DNA of 39,803 nt from a bacterium (lineage in GTDB: Bacteria; Bacillota; Clostridia; Oscillospirales; Acutalibacteraceae): the NCBI GenBank assembly GCA_020624805.1, contig JAHKVW010000057.1, positions 1 through 39,803 of the forward strand, given 5' to 3'. The position numbers and the translations under genes were made by a program. Below, one piece after another: positions 13,630 to 21,340 of the stretch. Within the stretch, counting starts at the first letter, position 1; the number at the start of each line of letters is the position of its first letter. The notes under the pieces were generated by a model. That model saw nothing but the letters and a program-made list of their open reading frames with translations. It was not told where the DNA came from and did no database searches.

Positions 13630-14643
13630 ATGAACGTTTTACATATGGATCTGGGCGCGGACAGCTACGATATCGTGATCGAGCGCGGCGCTCTGCAAAA
13701 AGCGGATGAATATCTGGATCTCGACCGCAAGGTGCTGGTCGTGACCGATGACGGCGTGCCGAAACAGTACGCGCGGACGGTGGCGGCTATGGCGAAGGAC
13801 GGCGTCATCGTGACCGTGCCGCAGGGTGAGGACAGCAAGAGTATCGCGCAGTTCTCGGCGATCCTGTCGCGGATGCTCAAAGAGGGCTTTTCGCGCAGGG
13901 ACGCGGTCGTCGCGGTCGGCGGCGGTGTGGTCGGCGATCTGGCGGGCTTTGTCGCGGCAAGCTATATGCGCGGCGTCGACTTCTACAACATCCCGACGAC
14001 GGTACTCAGTCAGGTGGATTCCTCCATCGGCGGCAAAACGGCGGTGAACTTGGATGGAATCAAGAACATCGTCGGCGCGTTTTATCAGCCGAAGAAGGTG
14101 CTGGTCGACCTCGATCTGCTCATGACGCTGGACAGCCGATTGGTCAGCGAGGGATTGGCGGAAGCACTGAAAATGGGCTTGACCTCCGACGCGGTGCTGT
14201 TTGAATTATTCGATAAAGGAAATATAAATGAAAATATGGACGAGATCATCACCCGTTCGCTGATGATCAAAAAGAACGTCGTGGAGCAGGATGAAAAGGA
14301 GCAGGGGCTCAGAAAGATCCTCAACTTCGGTCACACCATCGGTCACGGCATCGAGGCATATGAGGAGCGCCACGGTCTGTATCACGGCGAGTGCGTCGCG
14401 ATCGGGATGGTGCCGATGGTCAGTGACGACCTGCGACCGCGACTGATCAGGATATTGGAGAGCCTGCGGCTCCCGACGTCGGTCGATTTGAACGCGGATG
14501 AGGTCTATGAAGCGATGACGCACGACAAAAAGGGCGAGGGAGATCAGGTGACGGTCATCACTGTACCCAAGCCCGGCGAATATGAGATGAAAAAGGTGCG
14601 ATTCAAGGAGCTGTATCCCAAGATACAAATGATAGGGATATAG
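13630..14643 (+). CDS. aroB: 3-dehydroquinate synthase
   Basis: AroB converts DAHP to 3-dehydroquinate using NAD and a divalent metal. The 337-aa product shows VAVGGGVVGDLAGFVAASYMRG (NAD/substrate loop), PTTVLSQVDSSIGGKTAVN, EGLAEALKMG with the metal-ligand Glu, and NFGHTIGHGIEA plus GLYHGECVAIGM with the metal-ligand histidines. The start at 13630 is chosen by AGGA about 8 nt upstream and agreement with family N-termini (NVLHMDLGADSYDI). A longer frame to 13495 would translate a repeat and is rejected. It is third in order on the leader-pheA-aroB transcript. Confidence 0.95.
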   Translation: MNVLHMDLGADSYDIVIERGALQKADEYLDLDRKVLVVTDDGVPKQYARTVAAMAKDGVIVTVPQGEDSKSIAQFSAILSRMLKEGFSRRDAVVAVGGGVVGDLAGFVAASYMRGVDFYNIPTTVLSQVDSSIGGKTAVNLDGIKNIVGAFYQPKKVLVDLDLLMTLDSRLVSEGLAEALKMGLTSDAVLFELFDKGNINENMDEIITRSLMIKKNVVEQDEKEQGLRKILNFGHTIGHGIEAYEERHGLYHGECVAIGMVPMVSDDLRPRLIRILESLRLPTSVDLNADEVYEAMTHDKKGEGDQVTVITVPKPGEYEMKKVRFKELYPKIQMIGI

Positions 14644-14693
14644 CCTTCCCCTTGAGGGGAAGGTGTCATCCGTAAGGATGACGGATGAGGTGG
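14644..14693. repeat. Short repeat CCTTCCCC...GGGGAAGG-TGTCATCCG...GATGACGGATGAGGTGG
   Basis: Two consecutive palindromes (CCTTCCCCTTGAGGGGAAGG and TCATCCGTAAGGATGA) end in GAGGTGG. It follows the aroB stop immediately and is related, in the opposite orientation, to 13553-13590. Confidence 0.65.
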
Positions 14694-14761
14694 AAACACT
14701 TCCGACGAATCGACGAATCAATCTTATTATAAGAAACACATCCTAAGATGGGAATAACACT

Positions 14762-15916
14762 ATGAAAAATACATTCGGAAACAGTATATCCATCACATTG
14801 TTCGGCGAGAGCCACGGCGCGCAGATCGGCGCGGTACTCGATGGCTTGGCGCCGGGCGTCGTGATCGATGAGGAATTCATCCGCGCTCAGCTCGATAAAC
14901 GCCGTCCTGTCGGCAAGATCGGAACGGCACGGCATGAGGCGGACGCCTACCAAATCGTCAGCGGCGTTTTTGAGGGCAAAACGACCGGTACGCCGCTCAC
15001 GATCCTGATTCCCAACACCGCACAGCACAGCAAGGATTATGCCGCGACGCGTTCACTGGCGCGGCCGGGTCACGCCGACTATACCGCCTACGCCAAGTAC
15101 CACGGCTATGAGGATTATCGCGGCGGCGGTCACTTTTCGGGGCGCATCACCGCGGCGCTGGTCGCGGCGGGCGCAATCGTGATATCCGCCCTGCGTGACA
15201 AGGGGATCGAGATTGGCACGCATATCCGCTCCTGCGGAGGCGTTGCGGATATAGATTTCGGCGACATCAAGACGGATATCGCAAAGCTCAACGCGCTCGA
15301 TTTTGCCGTGCTCGACAGTGAGAAGGGCGACGAAATGAAAGCGCAAATCGAAGCGGCGGCAAAGGACGGCGACAGTGTCGGCGGTGTGCTGGAAACAGCC
15401 GTCATCGGAATGCCCGCGGGCATCGGGGAGCCGTGGTTCGATACGGTCGAGGGCGTGCTCAGTCACGCGCTGTTCTCCGTACCCGCCGTCAAAGGCGTGG
15501 AGTTCGGCGACGCGTTCGCGATGGTGAACGGCAGAGGCTCCGATTACAACGATAGCTATTATATAGTCCGGAAAGGTCATTGCGAAGCCGCAACAGCGGC
15601 TGTGGCAATCTCAACCGATTATGAAATAAAAACGGCGACCAATCACAACGGCGGCGTGAACGGCGGTATCACCAACGGTATGCCGATCGTGTTCCGCTGT
15701 GCCGTCAAGCCGACGCCGTCCATCTTCAAGGCGCAGGATACGGTTGATTTTATCAAAGGCGAAAATTCTGTATTAGAATTAAAAGGTCGTCACGATCCCG
15801 CTGTAATCCACCGCGCGAGAGTGGTGGTGGACAGCGTGACCGCGTTAGTAATCGCGGATCTGCTGGCGCAGAGATACGGCACGGATTGGCTCGTGTCGCG
15901 CTGCGACAGTGAATAG
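14762..15916 (+). CDS. aroC: Chorismate synthase carrying an in-frame repeat insertion
   Basis: AroC forms chorismate from EPSP using reduced FMN. The 384-aa protein has the expected motifs: GNSISITLFGESHGAQIG, DKRRPVGKIGTARHEAD, SLARPGHADYTAYAKY, the Arg/Gly-rich GGGHFSGRITAALVAAGA, and NGGVNGGITNGMPIVFRCA. Between GSDYNDSYYIVRK and the TKTNH-type segment (here KTATNHNGG) there are about 15 extra residues (GHCEAATAAVAISTD). They are encoded exactly by a TCATTGCGAG...GGCAATCTCAACC repeat at 15576-15616. The insertion keeps the frame, and everything downstream remains well conserved. The gene is therefore presumed functional. Confidence in the family is very high. Confidence 0.95.
   Translation: MKNTFGNSISITLFGESHGAQIGAVLDGLAPGVVIDEEFIRAQLDKRRPVGKIGTARHEADAYQIVSGVFEGKTTGTPLTILIPNTAQHSKDYAATRSLARPGHADYTAYAKYHGYEDYRGGGHFSGRITAALVAAGAIVISALRDKGIEIGTHIRSCGGVADIDFGDIKTDIAKLNALDFAVLDSEKGDEMKAQIEAAAKDGDSVGGVLETAVIGMPAGIGEPWFDTVEGVLSHALFSVPAVKGVEFGDAFAMVNGRGSDYNDSYYIVRKGHCEAATAAVAISTDYEIKTATNHNGGVNGGITNGMPIVFRCAVKPTPSIFKAQDTVDFIKGENSVLELKGRHDPAVIHRARVVVDSVTALVIADLLAQRYGTDWLVSRCDSE
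15576..15616 (+). repeat. TCATTGCGAG-family repeat inside aroC
   Basis: GTCATTGCGAAGCCGC...GCGGCTGTGGCAATCTCAACC is a 41-bp minimal copy with internal pairing (AGCCGC/GCGGCT, ATTGC/GCAAT). It matches the ends of the copies at 7819-7956 and 35657-35705. Confidence 0.8.
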
Positions 15917-15976
15917 TGAATAATGAATAGTGAATAGTTGAGGGAGGACTCCGTCCTCACCTGATTCCTATTTTGT
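15917..15976. repeat. TGAATAGTGAATAG + GAGGAC/GTCCTC repeat segment before aroE
   Basis: Tandem GTGAATA/ATGAATA words precede a short palindrome (GAGGACTCCGTCCTC) and CCTATTTTG. It resembles 12253-12325 in order and composition. Confidence 0.45.
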
Positions 15977-15992
15977 ATAAAGGATAGAAAAC

Positions 15993-17225
15993 ATGGACTA
16001 CGGACTGATCGGGGAGAAGCTGCCGCACAGCTTCTCTAAAGAGATACATGAGAAATTGGGTTGTTACCAATATTCTTTGAAAGAACTAAAAAAAGAAGAA
16101 CTGCAAAGCTTTATTCTTCAAAAGAATTTTAAGGCAATCAATGTCACCATCCCCTACAAGCAGGATGTGATACCTCTGCTCGATGAGATCGACCCCGACG
16201 CGCAGGCGATCGGCGCGGTGAACACCATCGTCAACCGTGACGGGATCCTCTGCGGCTACAACACCGATTTCGGCGGGATGAAGGCGCTGATCGAGCGCGC
16301 GGGCGTGGTGATGAAGTACAAGAAGGTGCTGATCCTCGGCACGGGAGGTACTTCGCTGACGGCTAAGGCGGTCTGTGATCGGATGGGCGCAAAGGAGATC
16401 CTGCGCGTCAGCCGCCGTGAATGTGAGGGCGCGATCACTTATGAGGATGCGTATGCCGCGCACAGTGACGCGGACGTTATCATCAACGCGACCCCCTGCG
16501 GGATGTTCCCGAACATCTTTGACTGTCCGATCGATATCGACAGATTCCCGCGGCTCAGCGGCGTGATCGATGTGATCTACAATCCCCTGCAAACACGGTT
16601 GGTCTTATCGGCGCAAAAGCGCGGGATCGATGCCGCGGGCGGCTTGTATATGTTGGTCGCGCAGGCGGTGCTGGCGGCGGAGAAATTCCTCGGACAGGAA
16701 TTGGACGTCATCAAGCTGACCAACAAGATCTATGATGAAATATATTTCGATAAAAGAAATATCGTGTTGAGCGGTATGCCCGCTTCGGGCAAGTCGACCG
16801 TCGGCAAGCTCGTCGCCGATCAGCTCGGTCGTGAGCTGATCGATACCGACCGCTTGATCGTGGAGCGCGAGGGTCATATCCCGACCATTTTCAGGGAAAA
16901 AGGCGAAACATACTTCCGTGATCTGGAGACCGCCGTGATCAAAGAAGTGTCCGCATACAGCGGCAAGGTGATCTCCCTCGGCGGCGGCGCGGTGATGCGT
17001 CCCGAAAATGTCGAGGCGCTGCGGCATAACGGCGCGATCTTCTTCATCGACAGATCGCCCGAAAATCTGATCCCGACCAACGACCGACCGCTCGCGGATA
17101 AAAAGGAAAAGATCCTGCGCCTGTACAAAAAGCGCATCGATACCTATATGAGCACCGCCGATTTCATCATCGACGGCGACTGCGACCCCGAGGACGTAGC
17201 GGATTCTGTGATTAACGGGGAGTAA
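15993..17225 (+). CDS. aroE: Shikimate dehydrogenase - shikimate kinase fusion
   Basis: This 410-aa bifunctional protein is a fusion of two consecutive pathway enzymes. Residues 1-250 are AroE: GEKLPHSFSKEIH, NVTIPYKQDV with catalytic Lys56, GYNTDFGG with Asp92, and the NADP loop LGTGGTS (about 115-121). Residues about 256-410 are AroK: P-loop GMPASGKST (261-269), LIDTDRLIVEREG, ETYFRDLETAVIKEV, LGGGAVMR, and the RPLADK lid region. The protein would reduce dehydroshikimate and then phosphorylate shikimate. There is no stop or start between the halves. A repeat element follows before aroQ. Fused AroE-AroK is uncommon among textbook organisms but known in some Firmicutes. Confidence 0.92.
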   Translation: MDYGLIGEKLPHSFSKEIHEKLGCYQYSLKELKKEELQSFILQKNFKAINVTIPYKQDVIPLLDEIDPDAQAIGAVNTIVNRDGILCGYNTDFGGMKALIERAGVVMKYKKVLILGTGGTSLTAKAVCDRMGAKEILRVSRRECEGAITYEDAYAAHSDADVIINATPCGMFPNIFDCPIDIDRFPRLSGVIDVIYNPLQTRLVLSAQKRGIDAAGGLYMLVAQAVLAAEKFLGQELDVIKLTNKIYDEIYFDKRNIVLSGMPASGKSTVGKLVADQLGRELIDTDRLIVEREGHIPTIFREKGETYFRDLETAVIKEVSAYSGKVISLGGGAVMRPENVEALRHNGAIFFIDRSPENLIPTNDRPLADKKEKILRLYKKRIDTYMSTADFIIDGDCDPEDVADSVINGE

Positions 17226-17246
17226 GACTCGGTTTCTCAGAGGTTG

Positions 17247-17343
17247 TTTTGTCAAATGTATCTCGCTATCGCTCGTTCGATTTATGCAATCCCTCAGTCA
17301 CCGTTCGGTGACAGCTCCCTTTCCCAAAGGGAGCCTGACAAAA
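17247..17343. repeat. 97-bp repeat with TTTTGTCA terminal inverted repeats (CCCTCAGTC family)
   Basis: The element is bounded by TTTTGTCA and TGACAAAA and contains CCCTCAGTCACCGTTCGGTGACAGCTCCC and GGGAGCC. About 85 bp of it match 32122-32201 (TATCTCG...CCCTCAGTCGCC...AAAGGGAGCC). It sits between aroE-aroK and aroQ. Confidence 0.75.
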
Positions 17344-17386
17344 TGATAGTACCTTTTGGGAAGAGAGAACTAACAGAGGAGATCTT

Positions 17387-17821
17387 ATGAAAATCTTAGT
17401 GATCAACGGACCGAATCTGAATATGCTCGGCATCCGTGAGCCGGAGCTTTACGGCAGGACGACCTATGCCGTTCTTTGCGCATTGATCGAGGATCATGCG
17501 GAGAAGATCGGGGTTGAGGTCGAGCTGTACCAGAGCAATCACGAGGGTGATTTGGTCGATAAAATACAGGAAGCATACGGGGAAATCGACGGCATCGTCA
17601 TCAACCCCGGCGCCTACACCCATACCAGCGTTGCGATCCTCGACGCGCTCAAGGCGGTGTCGATCCCCGCGGTGGAGGTGCATATCTCCGAGGTGGACAA
17701 GCGCGAAGGCTTCCGACAAATCAGCTATGTGCGCCTCGCGTGTTTCGCGACGATCACAGGACACGGTATCGACGGATACTTGGAAGCGATGGAACTGTTG
17801 AGGGAACGCTATGCGGGTTGA
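17387..17821 (+). CDS. aroQ: Type II 3-dehydroquinate dehydratase
   Basis: AroQ removes water from 3-dehydroquinate to give 3-dehydroshikimate. The 144-aa product is of normal type II length and has INGPNLNMLGIREPELYG followed by the lid with catalytic Arg and Tyr (RTTY), YQSNHEGDLVDKI, VINPGAYTHTSVAILDAL, and EVHISEVDKREGFR. GAGGAGATC precedes the ATG. The stop overlaps the aroA start by 11 bp. Its presence fills the step between AroB and AroE, so no separate aroD is needed. Confidence 0.95.
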   Translation: MKILVINGPNLNMLGIREPELYGRTTYAVLCALIEDHAEKIGVEVELYQSNHEGDLVDKIQEAYGEIDGIVINPGAYTHTSVAILDALKAVSIPAVEVHISEVDKREGFRQISYVRLACFATITGHGIDGYLEAMELLRERYAG

Positions 17822-19142
17822 GATCAAACCGTCCGCGCTGCACGGCACGGTCACGGCGCCGCCGTCGAAGAGCATGGCGCATCGGCTGTTGATCTGCGCG
17901 GGACTGAGCGAGGGTGAGAGCGTCGTAAGGCGGCTGGCGTTTTCACAGGATGTGAAGGCGACGATCGATTGCCTGAGGGCGTTGGGCGCCCAGATCCGTC
18001 TCTACGGCGATACAGCATATGTCAAAGTGGCGGATGCGCGCAAAGCGATCGGAAAAACCGCCGTACTCAACTGCAATGAATGCGGCAGTACCCTGCGCTT
18101 TTTCACACCGCTGTGTATGCTCAGCGGTGAGGAAAGGGTGCTCAAGGGCAGTCCGTATCTGATGACCCGCCCGATGGATGTATATGAGAAGATCACCCGC
18201 GATCAGGAGATTCGCTTTGAAAAAGCAGAGGATCATCTCGCCGTAGAGGGAAGGCTGAAAAGCGGCGTCTACGAGGTGGCAGGCAATATCAGCTCCCAGT
18301 TCATTTCGGGACTGCTGTTCACACTGCCGCTGCTCGACGGCGACAGCGAGATCCGCATCCTGCCGCCGGTAGAGAGCAAGCCGTATATCGATATGACCGT
18401 TGCGGCTTTGAAAGAATTCGGTGTTCAAATAGAACTTAGCAACCCTCAGTCGCGCGACACGAGTGTCCGCGACAGCTTCCTCGCCGGAGACGGCTCCCCC
18501 CTTGTCCTACGGACATTCCCCCAACGGGGGCACCTTAGGAAAGGGAGCCTGTCAATGATCTATCGGATCAAAGGCAACCAAAGCTACTGTCCCGCGGATG
18601 TGACCGTCGAGGGAGATTATTCCAACGCGGCGTTCTTTGAAGCGCTCAACTACGCGGGATCGTCGGTCAGGATCGATGGCTTGCGGGAGAATACCCTGCA
18701 GGGTGACAGTGCCTATAAAATTCTTTTTGAGAATATTAAAAACGGGATCGATCCGATCTATATCGCGGATTGTCCCGATTTGGGGCCCGTATTGTTCGCT
18801 GTCGCGGCATTGTGCGGCGGCGCGAGGTTTACCGGGACCCGTCGTCTGCGGATCAAGGAAAGCGATCGCGCGGACGCGATGCGGCAGGAGCTGCAAAAGC
18901 TCGGTATCGACGTCGAGGTAGGGGAGAACGAGGTGATCGTACACGGCGGTACGCTCCGTAAGCCGACCACAATGCTCAGCGCCCACGGCGATCATCGGAT
19001 CGTGATGGCGCTGTCGGTGCTGTTGACGGTGACCGGCGGCGTGATCGACGGCGCTCAGGCGGTGAACAAGAGCTTCCCCGACTTCTTTGAAAAAATGCAA
19101 TGCTTAGGCTTAGAGGTGCAAACAAATGGAATGGATCAGTAA
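17811..19142 (+). CDS. aroA: EPSP synthase with a repeat-encoded in-frame insertion
   Basis: AroA joins shikimate-3-phosphate and PEP. The 443-aa protein has PPSKSMAHRLLICAGL, NCNECGSTLRFFTPL, NISSQFISGLLF, PVESKPYIDMT, DVTVEGDYSNAAFF, LRIKESDRADAM and HGDHRIVMALSVL. Between FGVQIEL and MIYRIKGNQSY lie about 37 extra residues (SNPQSRDTSVRDSFLAGDG... to ...RKGSLS). They are encoded by a CCCTCAGTCGCG...AAAGGGAGCCT repeat (18440-18550). Both sides are conserved EPSP synthase, so the insertion has been tolerated in frame, probably as a surface loop. The gene overlaps aroQ by 11 bp and tyrA by 17 bp, indicating coupled translation. Confidence 0.94.
   Translation: MRVEIKPSALHGTVTAPPSKSMAHRLLICAGLSEGESVVRRLAFSQDVKATIDCLRALGAQIRLYGDTAYVKVADARKAIGKTAVLNCNECGSTLRFFTPLCMLSGEERVLKGSPYLMTRPMDVYEKITRDQEIRFEKAEDHLAVEGRLKSGVYEVAGNISSQFISGLLFTLPLLDGDSEIRILPPVESKPYIDMTVAALKEFGVQIELSNPQSRDTSVRDSFLAGDGSPLVLRTFPQRGHLRKGSLSMIYRIKGNQSYCPADVTVEGDYSNAAFFEALNYAGSSVRIDGLRENTLQGDSAYKILFENIKNGIDPIYIADCPDLGPVLFAVAALCGGARFTGTRRLRIKESDRADAMRQELQKLGIDVEVGENEVIVHGGTLRKPTTMLSAHGDHRIVMALSVLLTVTGGVIDGAQAVNKSFPDFFEKMQCLGLEVQTNGMDQ
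18440..18550 (+). repeat. CCCTCAGTCGCG-family repeat inside aroA
   Basis: It begins CAACCCTCAGTCGCG, continues through GCGACAGCTTCC, a middle palindrome (CCCCC...GGGGG) and ends CTTAGGAAAGGGAGCCT. It is a longer form of the copies at 13457-13497, 17247-17343 and 32122-32201. Confidence 0.8.
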
Positions 19143-19980
19143 TTCAAGAATACTCATCGTCGGTTTAGGTCTGATCGGCGGCAGCTACGCCAAGGCGCTC
19201 AAGCGCCTGGGCTATCACATCACCGCTATCGAAAAGCGGCAGTCTGCGATCGACTACGCGTTGGAGAATCACATCATCAACGACGGCTCTACCACCGTGG
19301 ATCCGGAGATCGTCGGCTCAGCCGACGCGGTGATCTTCGGCTTGTATCCGAAGGTATTCAAGGACTGGATCGCGCAGTATCAGGATTATCTCAAGCCCGG
19401 CGCGATGCTCACTGACGTGACCGGCGTGAAGAGCTGTATCGTCTATGATATCCAAAAGATGCTGCGGGATGACGTCGAGTTCATCGCCTCGCACCCGATG
19501 GCGGGTCGTGAGGTCTACGGCGTGGAGAATGCCGACGACAGGATCTTCCGCGATGCGAACTTCATCATCGTACCGACGGACAAAAATACCCCCGAGGGGA
19601 TCCGCTGGGTCGGCGGTCTGGCAAGGATCATCGGCTTTTCGCGTATCTCGGTGCTCTCACCCGAGGAGCATGACGAGATGATCGGCTATCTGTCTCAGCT
19701 GACCCACTGTATCGCGGTATCGCTGATGACCTGCTCCGACAACGAGCATCTGGTGGAATACACCGGCGACAGCTTCCGCGATCTGACGCGTATCGCCAAC
19801 ATCAACGACCTGATGTGGAGCGAGCTGTTCATGCTCAACCGTGATTCGCTGTTGAAATACATGGATATTTTCCTCGGCGAATTTGCCGCTCTGCGCGATA
19901 TGATCCGCGACGGCAGGGTGGAGGAGCTCAGAGAAAAGATGCGGCTGAGCACCAAGAGAAGAGCGTATTTTAATAAGTGA
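19126..19980 (+). CDS. tyrA: Prephenate dehydrogenase
   Basis: TyrA oxidatively decarboxylates prephenate to 4-hydroxyphenylpyruvate. The 284-aa protein has an N-terminal NAD-binding fold (ILIVGLGLIGGSYAKAL), the segment LTDVTGVKSCIVYDI, the conserved IASHPMAGREVYGVENAD, and a helical C-terminal domain with YLSQLTHCIAVSLM and GDSFRDLTRIA. There is no chorismate mutase or ACT domain, so chorismate mutase activity must come from PheA and feedback control, if any, is elsewhere. It overlaps aroA by 17 bp and is followed by a mobile palindromic element before the DAHP synthase. Confidence 0.93.
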   Translation: MEWISNSRILIVGLGLIGGSYAKALKRLGYHITAIEKRQSAIDYALENHIINDGSTTVDPEIVGSADAVIFGLYPKVFKDWIAQYQDYLKPGAMLTDVTGVKSCIVYDIQKMLRDDVEFIASHPMAGREVYGVENADDRIFRDANFIIVPTDKNTPEGIRWVGGLARIIGFSRISVLSPEEHDEMIGYLSQLTHCIAVSLMTCSDNEHLVEYTGDSFRDLTRIANINDLMWSELFMLNRDSLLKYMDIFLGEFAALRDMIRDGRVEELREKMRLSTKRRAYFNK

Positions 19981-19991
19981 GGCAACCTGAT

Positions 19992-20138
19992 TGTAGGGGA
20001 GGGTCTTGACCCTCCCGAGCGGACAACAGTATTGTCCGCAGAGAAAGCATCCAAATATTTCTTTCTCGTTTCCAATAGATGATAAGTGAGATCATTGTCG
20101 CCTTGCGGCGAACGGGAGGGTCGAGACCCTCCCCTACA
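19992..20138. mobile_element. 147-bp MITE-like element with 26-bp terminal inverted repeats
   Basis: The ends TGTAGGGGAGGGTCTTGACC (continuing CTCCCG) and its inverted counterpart at 20113-20138 differ at one position. Each end is itself a small hairpin (GGGAGGGTC/GACCCTCCC). Inside is another hairpin, GCGGACAA/TTGTCCGC (20019-20039). It has no ORF of its own. It lies between tyrA and the DAHP synthase gene and shares TGTAGGGG with 9486-9598. Confidence 0.75.
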
Positions 20139-20167
20139 CAATATTGTGATAAAGGAAGGTGTATCAT

Positions 20168-21202
20168 ATGAATATGAATATGGAATTTGAGCGCAAGCTG
20201 ACCATCCCGATGGAGGTCAAGAAGATGTATCCCCTCGATGACGAGCTCAGACAGATCGTTACCGAGCGTGAAAAGCAGGTGCAGGATATCTTTGCGGGCA
20301 AGGATGACCGCATCGCGCTGATCATCGGTCCCTGCTCCGCCGACAGAGAGGACAGCGTGCTGGATTATATCAGCCGTCTGAGAAAGGTGCAGGACAAGGT
20401 GGAGGACAAGATCTTTATCATCCCGCGCATCTATACCAACAAGCCCCGTACCACCGGCGCGGGCTACAAGGGTATGCTCCATCAGCCTGATCCCGAGAAG
20501 AAGCCCGATATGTTCAAGGGCATCGTCGCGATCCGATCCATGCACATCCGCGCCTTGAAGGAAACAGGCTTTTCCTGCGCGGATGAAATGCTCTATCCCG
20601 AGAACCACCGCTATCTGGATGACATCCTCTGCTATGTCGCGGTCGGCGCAAGGTCGGTCGAGAACCAGCAGCATCGTCTGGTATCATCCGGCTTGAATAT
20701 CCCTGTCGGCATGAAGAATCCCACCGGCGGCGATCTGTCGGTCATGATGAACTCCATCACCGCCGCGCAGCACGGTCATACCTTCATCTATCGAGGCTGG
20801 GAGGTACATTCCCACGGCAACCCCTACGCGCACGCGATCCTGCGCGGTTATATGAACAAGCACGGCGAGAGCCTGCCGAACTATCATTATGAGGATATGA
20901 TGCACCTGCTGCGCCTGTATACCTCGGGCATGTTCAAGAATCCCGCCTGCATCATCGACACCAATCACAGTAATTCCGGCAAGAATCCCTTTGAACAGCC
21001 GCGTATCATCAAAGAGGTCATGGCGGCGCGCCGCTATAATACGGAGTTACAGCGCATGGTCAAGGGCTTCATGATCGAGAGCTACATCGAGGACGGCAAT
21101 CAGGCGGTCGACGGCTGCTGCTACGGCAAGTCCATCACCGACGCGTGTCTGGGATGGGATAAGACCGAGCGGATGATCCTCGACCTTGCGGATATGATTT
21201 GA
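20168..21202 (+). CDS. aroF: DAHP synthase, type I alpha (AroF/G/H family)
   Basis: This enzyme condenses PEP and erythrose-4-phosphate, the entry step of the shikimate pathway. The 344-aa protein matches the AroG-type family: LIIGPCSADREDSVLDY, FIIPRIYTNKPRTTGAGYKG, DEMLYPENHRYLDDI, VGARSVENQQHRL, PVGMKNPTGGDLSVMMN, IIDTNHSNSGKNP. The start at 20168 is preferred over a GTG 9 bp earlier because AAGGAAGG lies 8 nt before it. No chorismate mutase or regulatory domain is fused; in the family Phe or Tyr binds the barrel periphery. It is the last gene of the aromatic operon, followed by two terminators, so the first pathway step is encoded last. The isoform letter is only a label. Confidence 0.93.
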   Translation: MNMNMEFERKLTIPMEVKKMYPLDDELRQIVTEREKQVQDIFAGKDDRIALIIGPCSADREDSVLDYISRLRKVQDKVEDKIFIIPRIYTNKPRTTGAGYKGMLHQPDPEKKPDMFKGIVAIRSMHIRALKETGFSCADEMLYPENHRYLDDILCYVAVGARSVENQQHRLVSSGLNIPVGMKNPTGGDLSVMMNSITAAQHGHTFIYRGWEVHSHGNPYAHAILRGYMNKHGESLPNYHYEDMMHLLRLYTSGMFKNPACIIDTNHSNSGKNPFEQPRIIKEVMAARRYNTELQRMVKGFMIESYIEDGNQAVDGCCYGKSITDACLGWDKTERMILDLADMI

Positions 21203-21222
21203 TCAATAATGTATAAAAAACG

Positions 21223-21262
21223 ATCCCCGCACTGAACATCAACGTTTGGTGCGGGGATATTT
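21223..21262 (+). terminator. First terminator of the aromatic operon
   Basis: The stem ATCCCCGCAC/GTGCGGGGAT is a perfect 10 bp with a 16-nt loop and is followed by ATTTTG. Confidence 0.8.
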
Positions 21263-21284
21263 TGAAGAAAAGAATTTTTTATCG

Positions 21285-21311
21285 GTTGCATAGTTTTATG
21301 CAACTTTTTTT
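21285..21311 (+). terminator. Second, tandem terminator
   Basis: The stem GTTGCATA/TATGCAAC is a perfect 8 bp with a 4-nt loop followed by seven T residues. Confidence 0.8.
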
Positions 21312-21340
21312 ATTATCTCGGCATAGGTGGAGGTGAGTTT

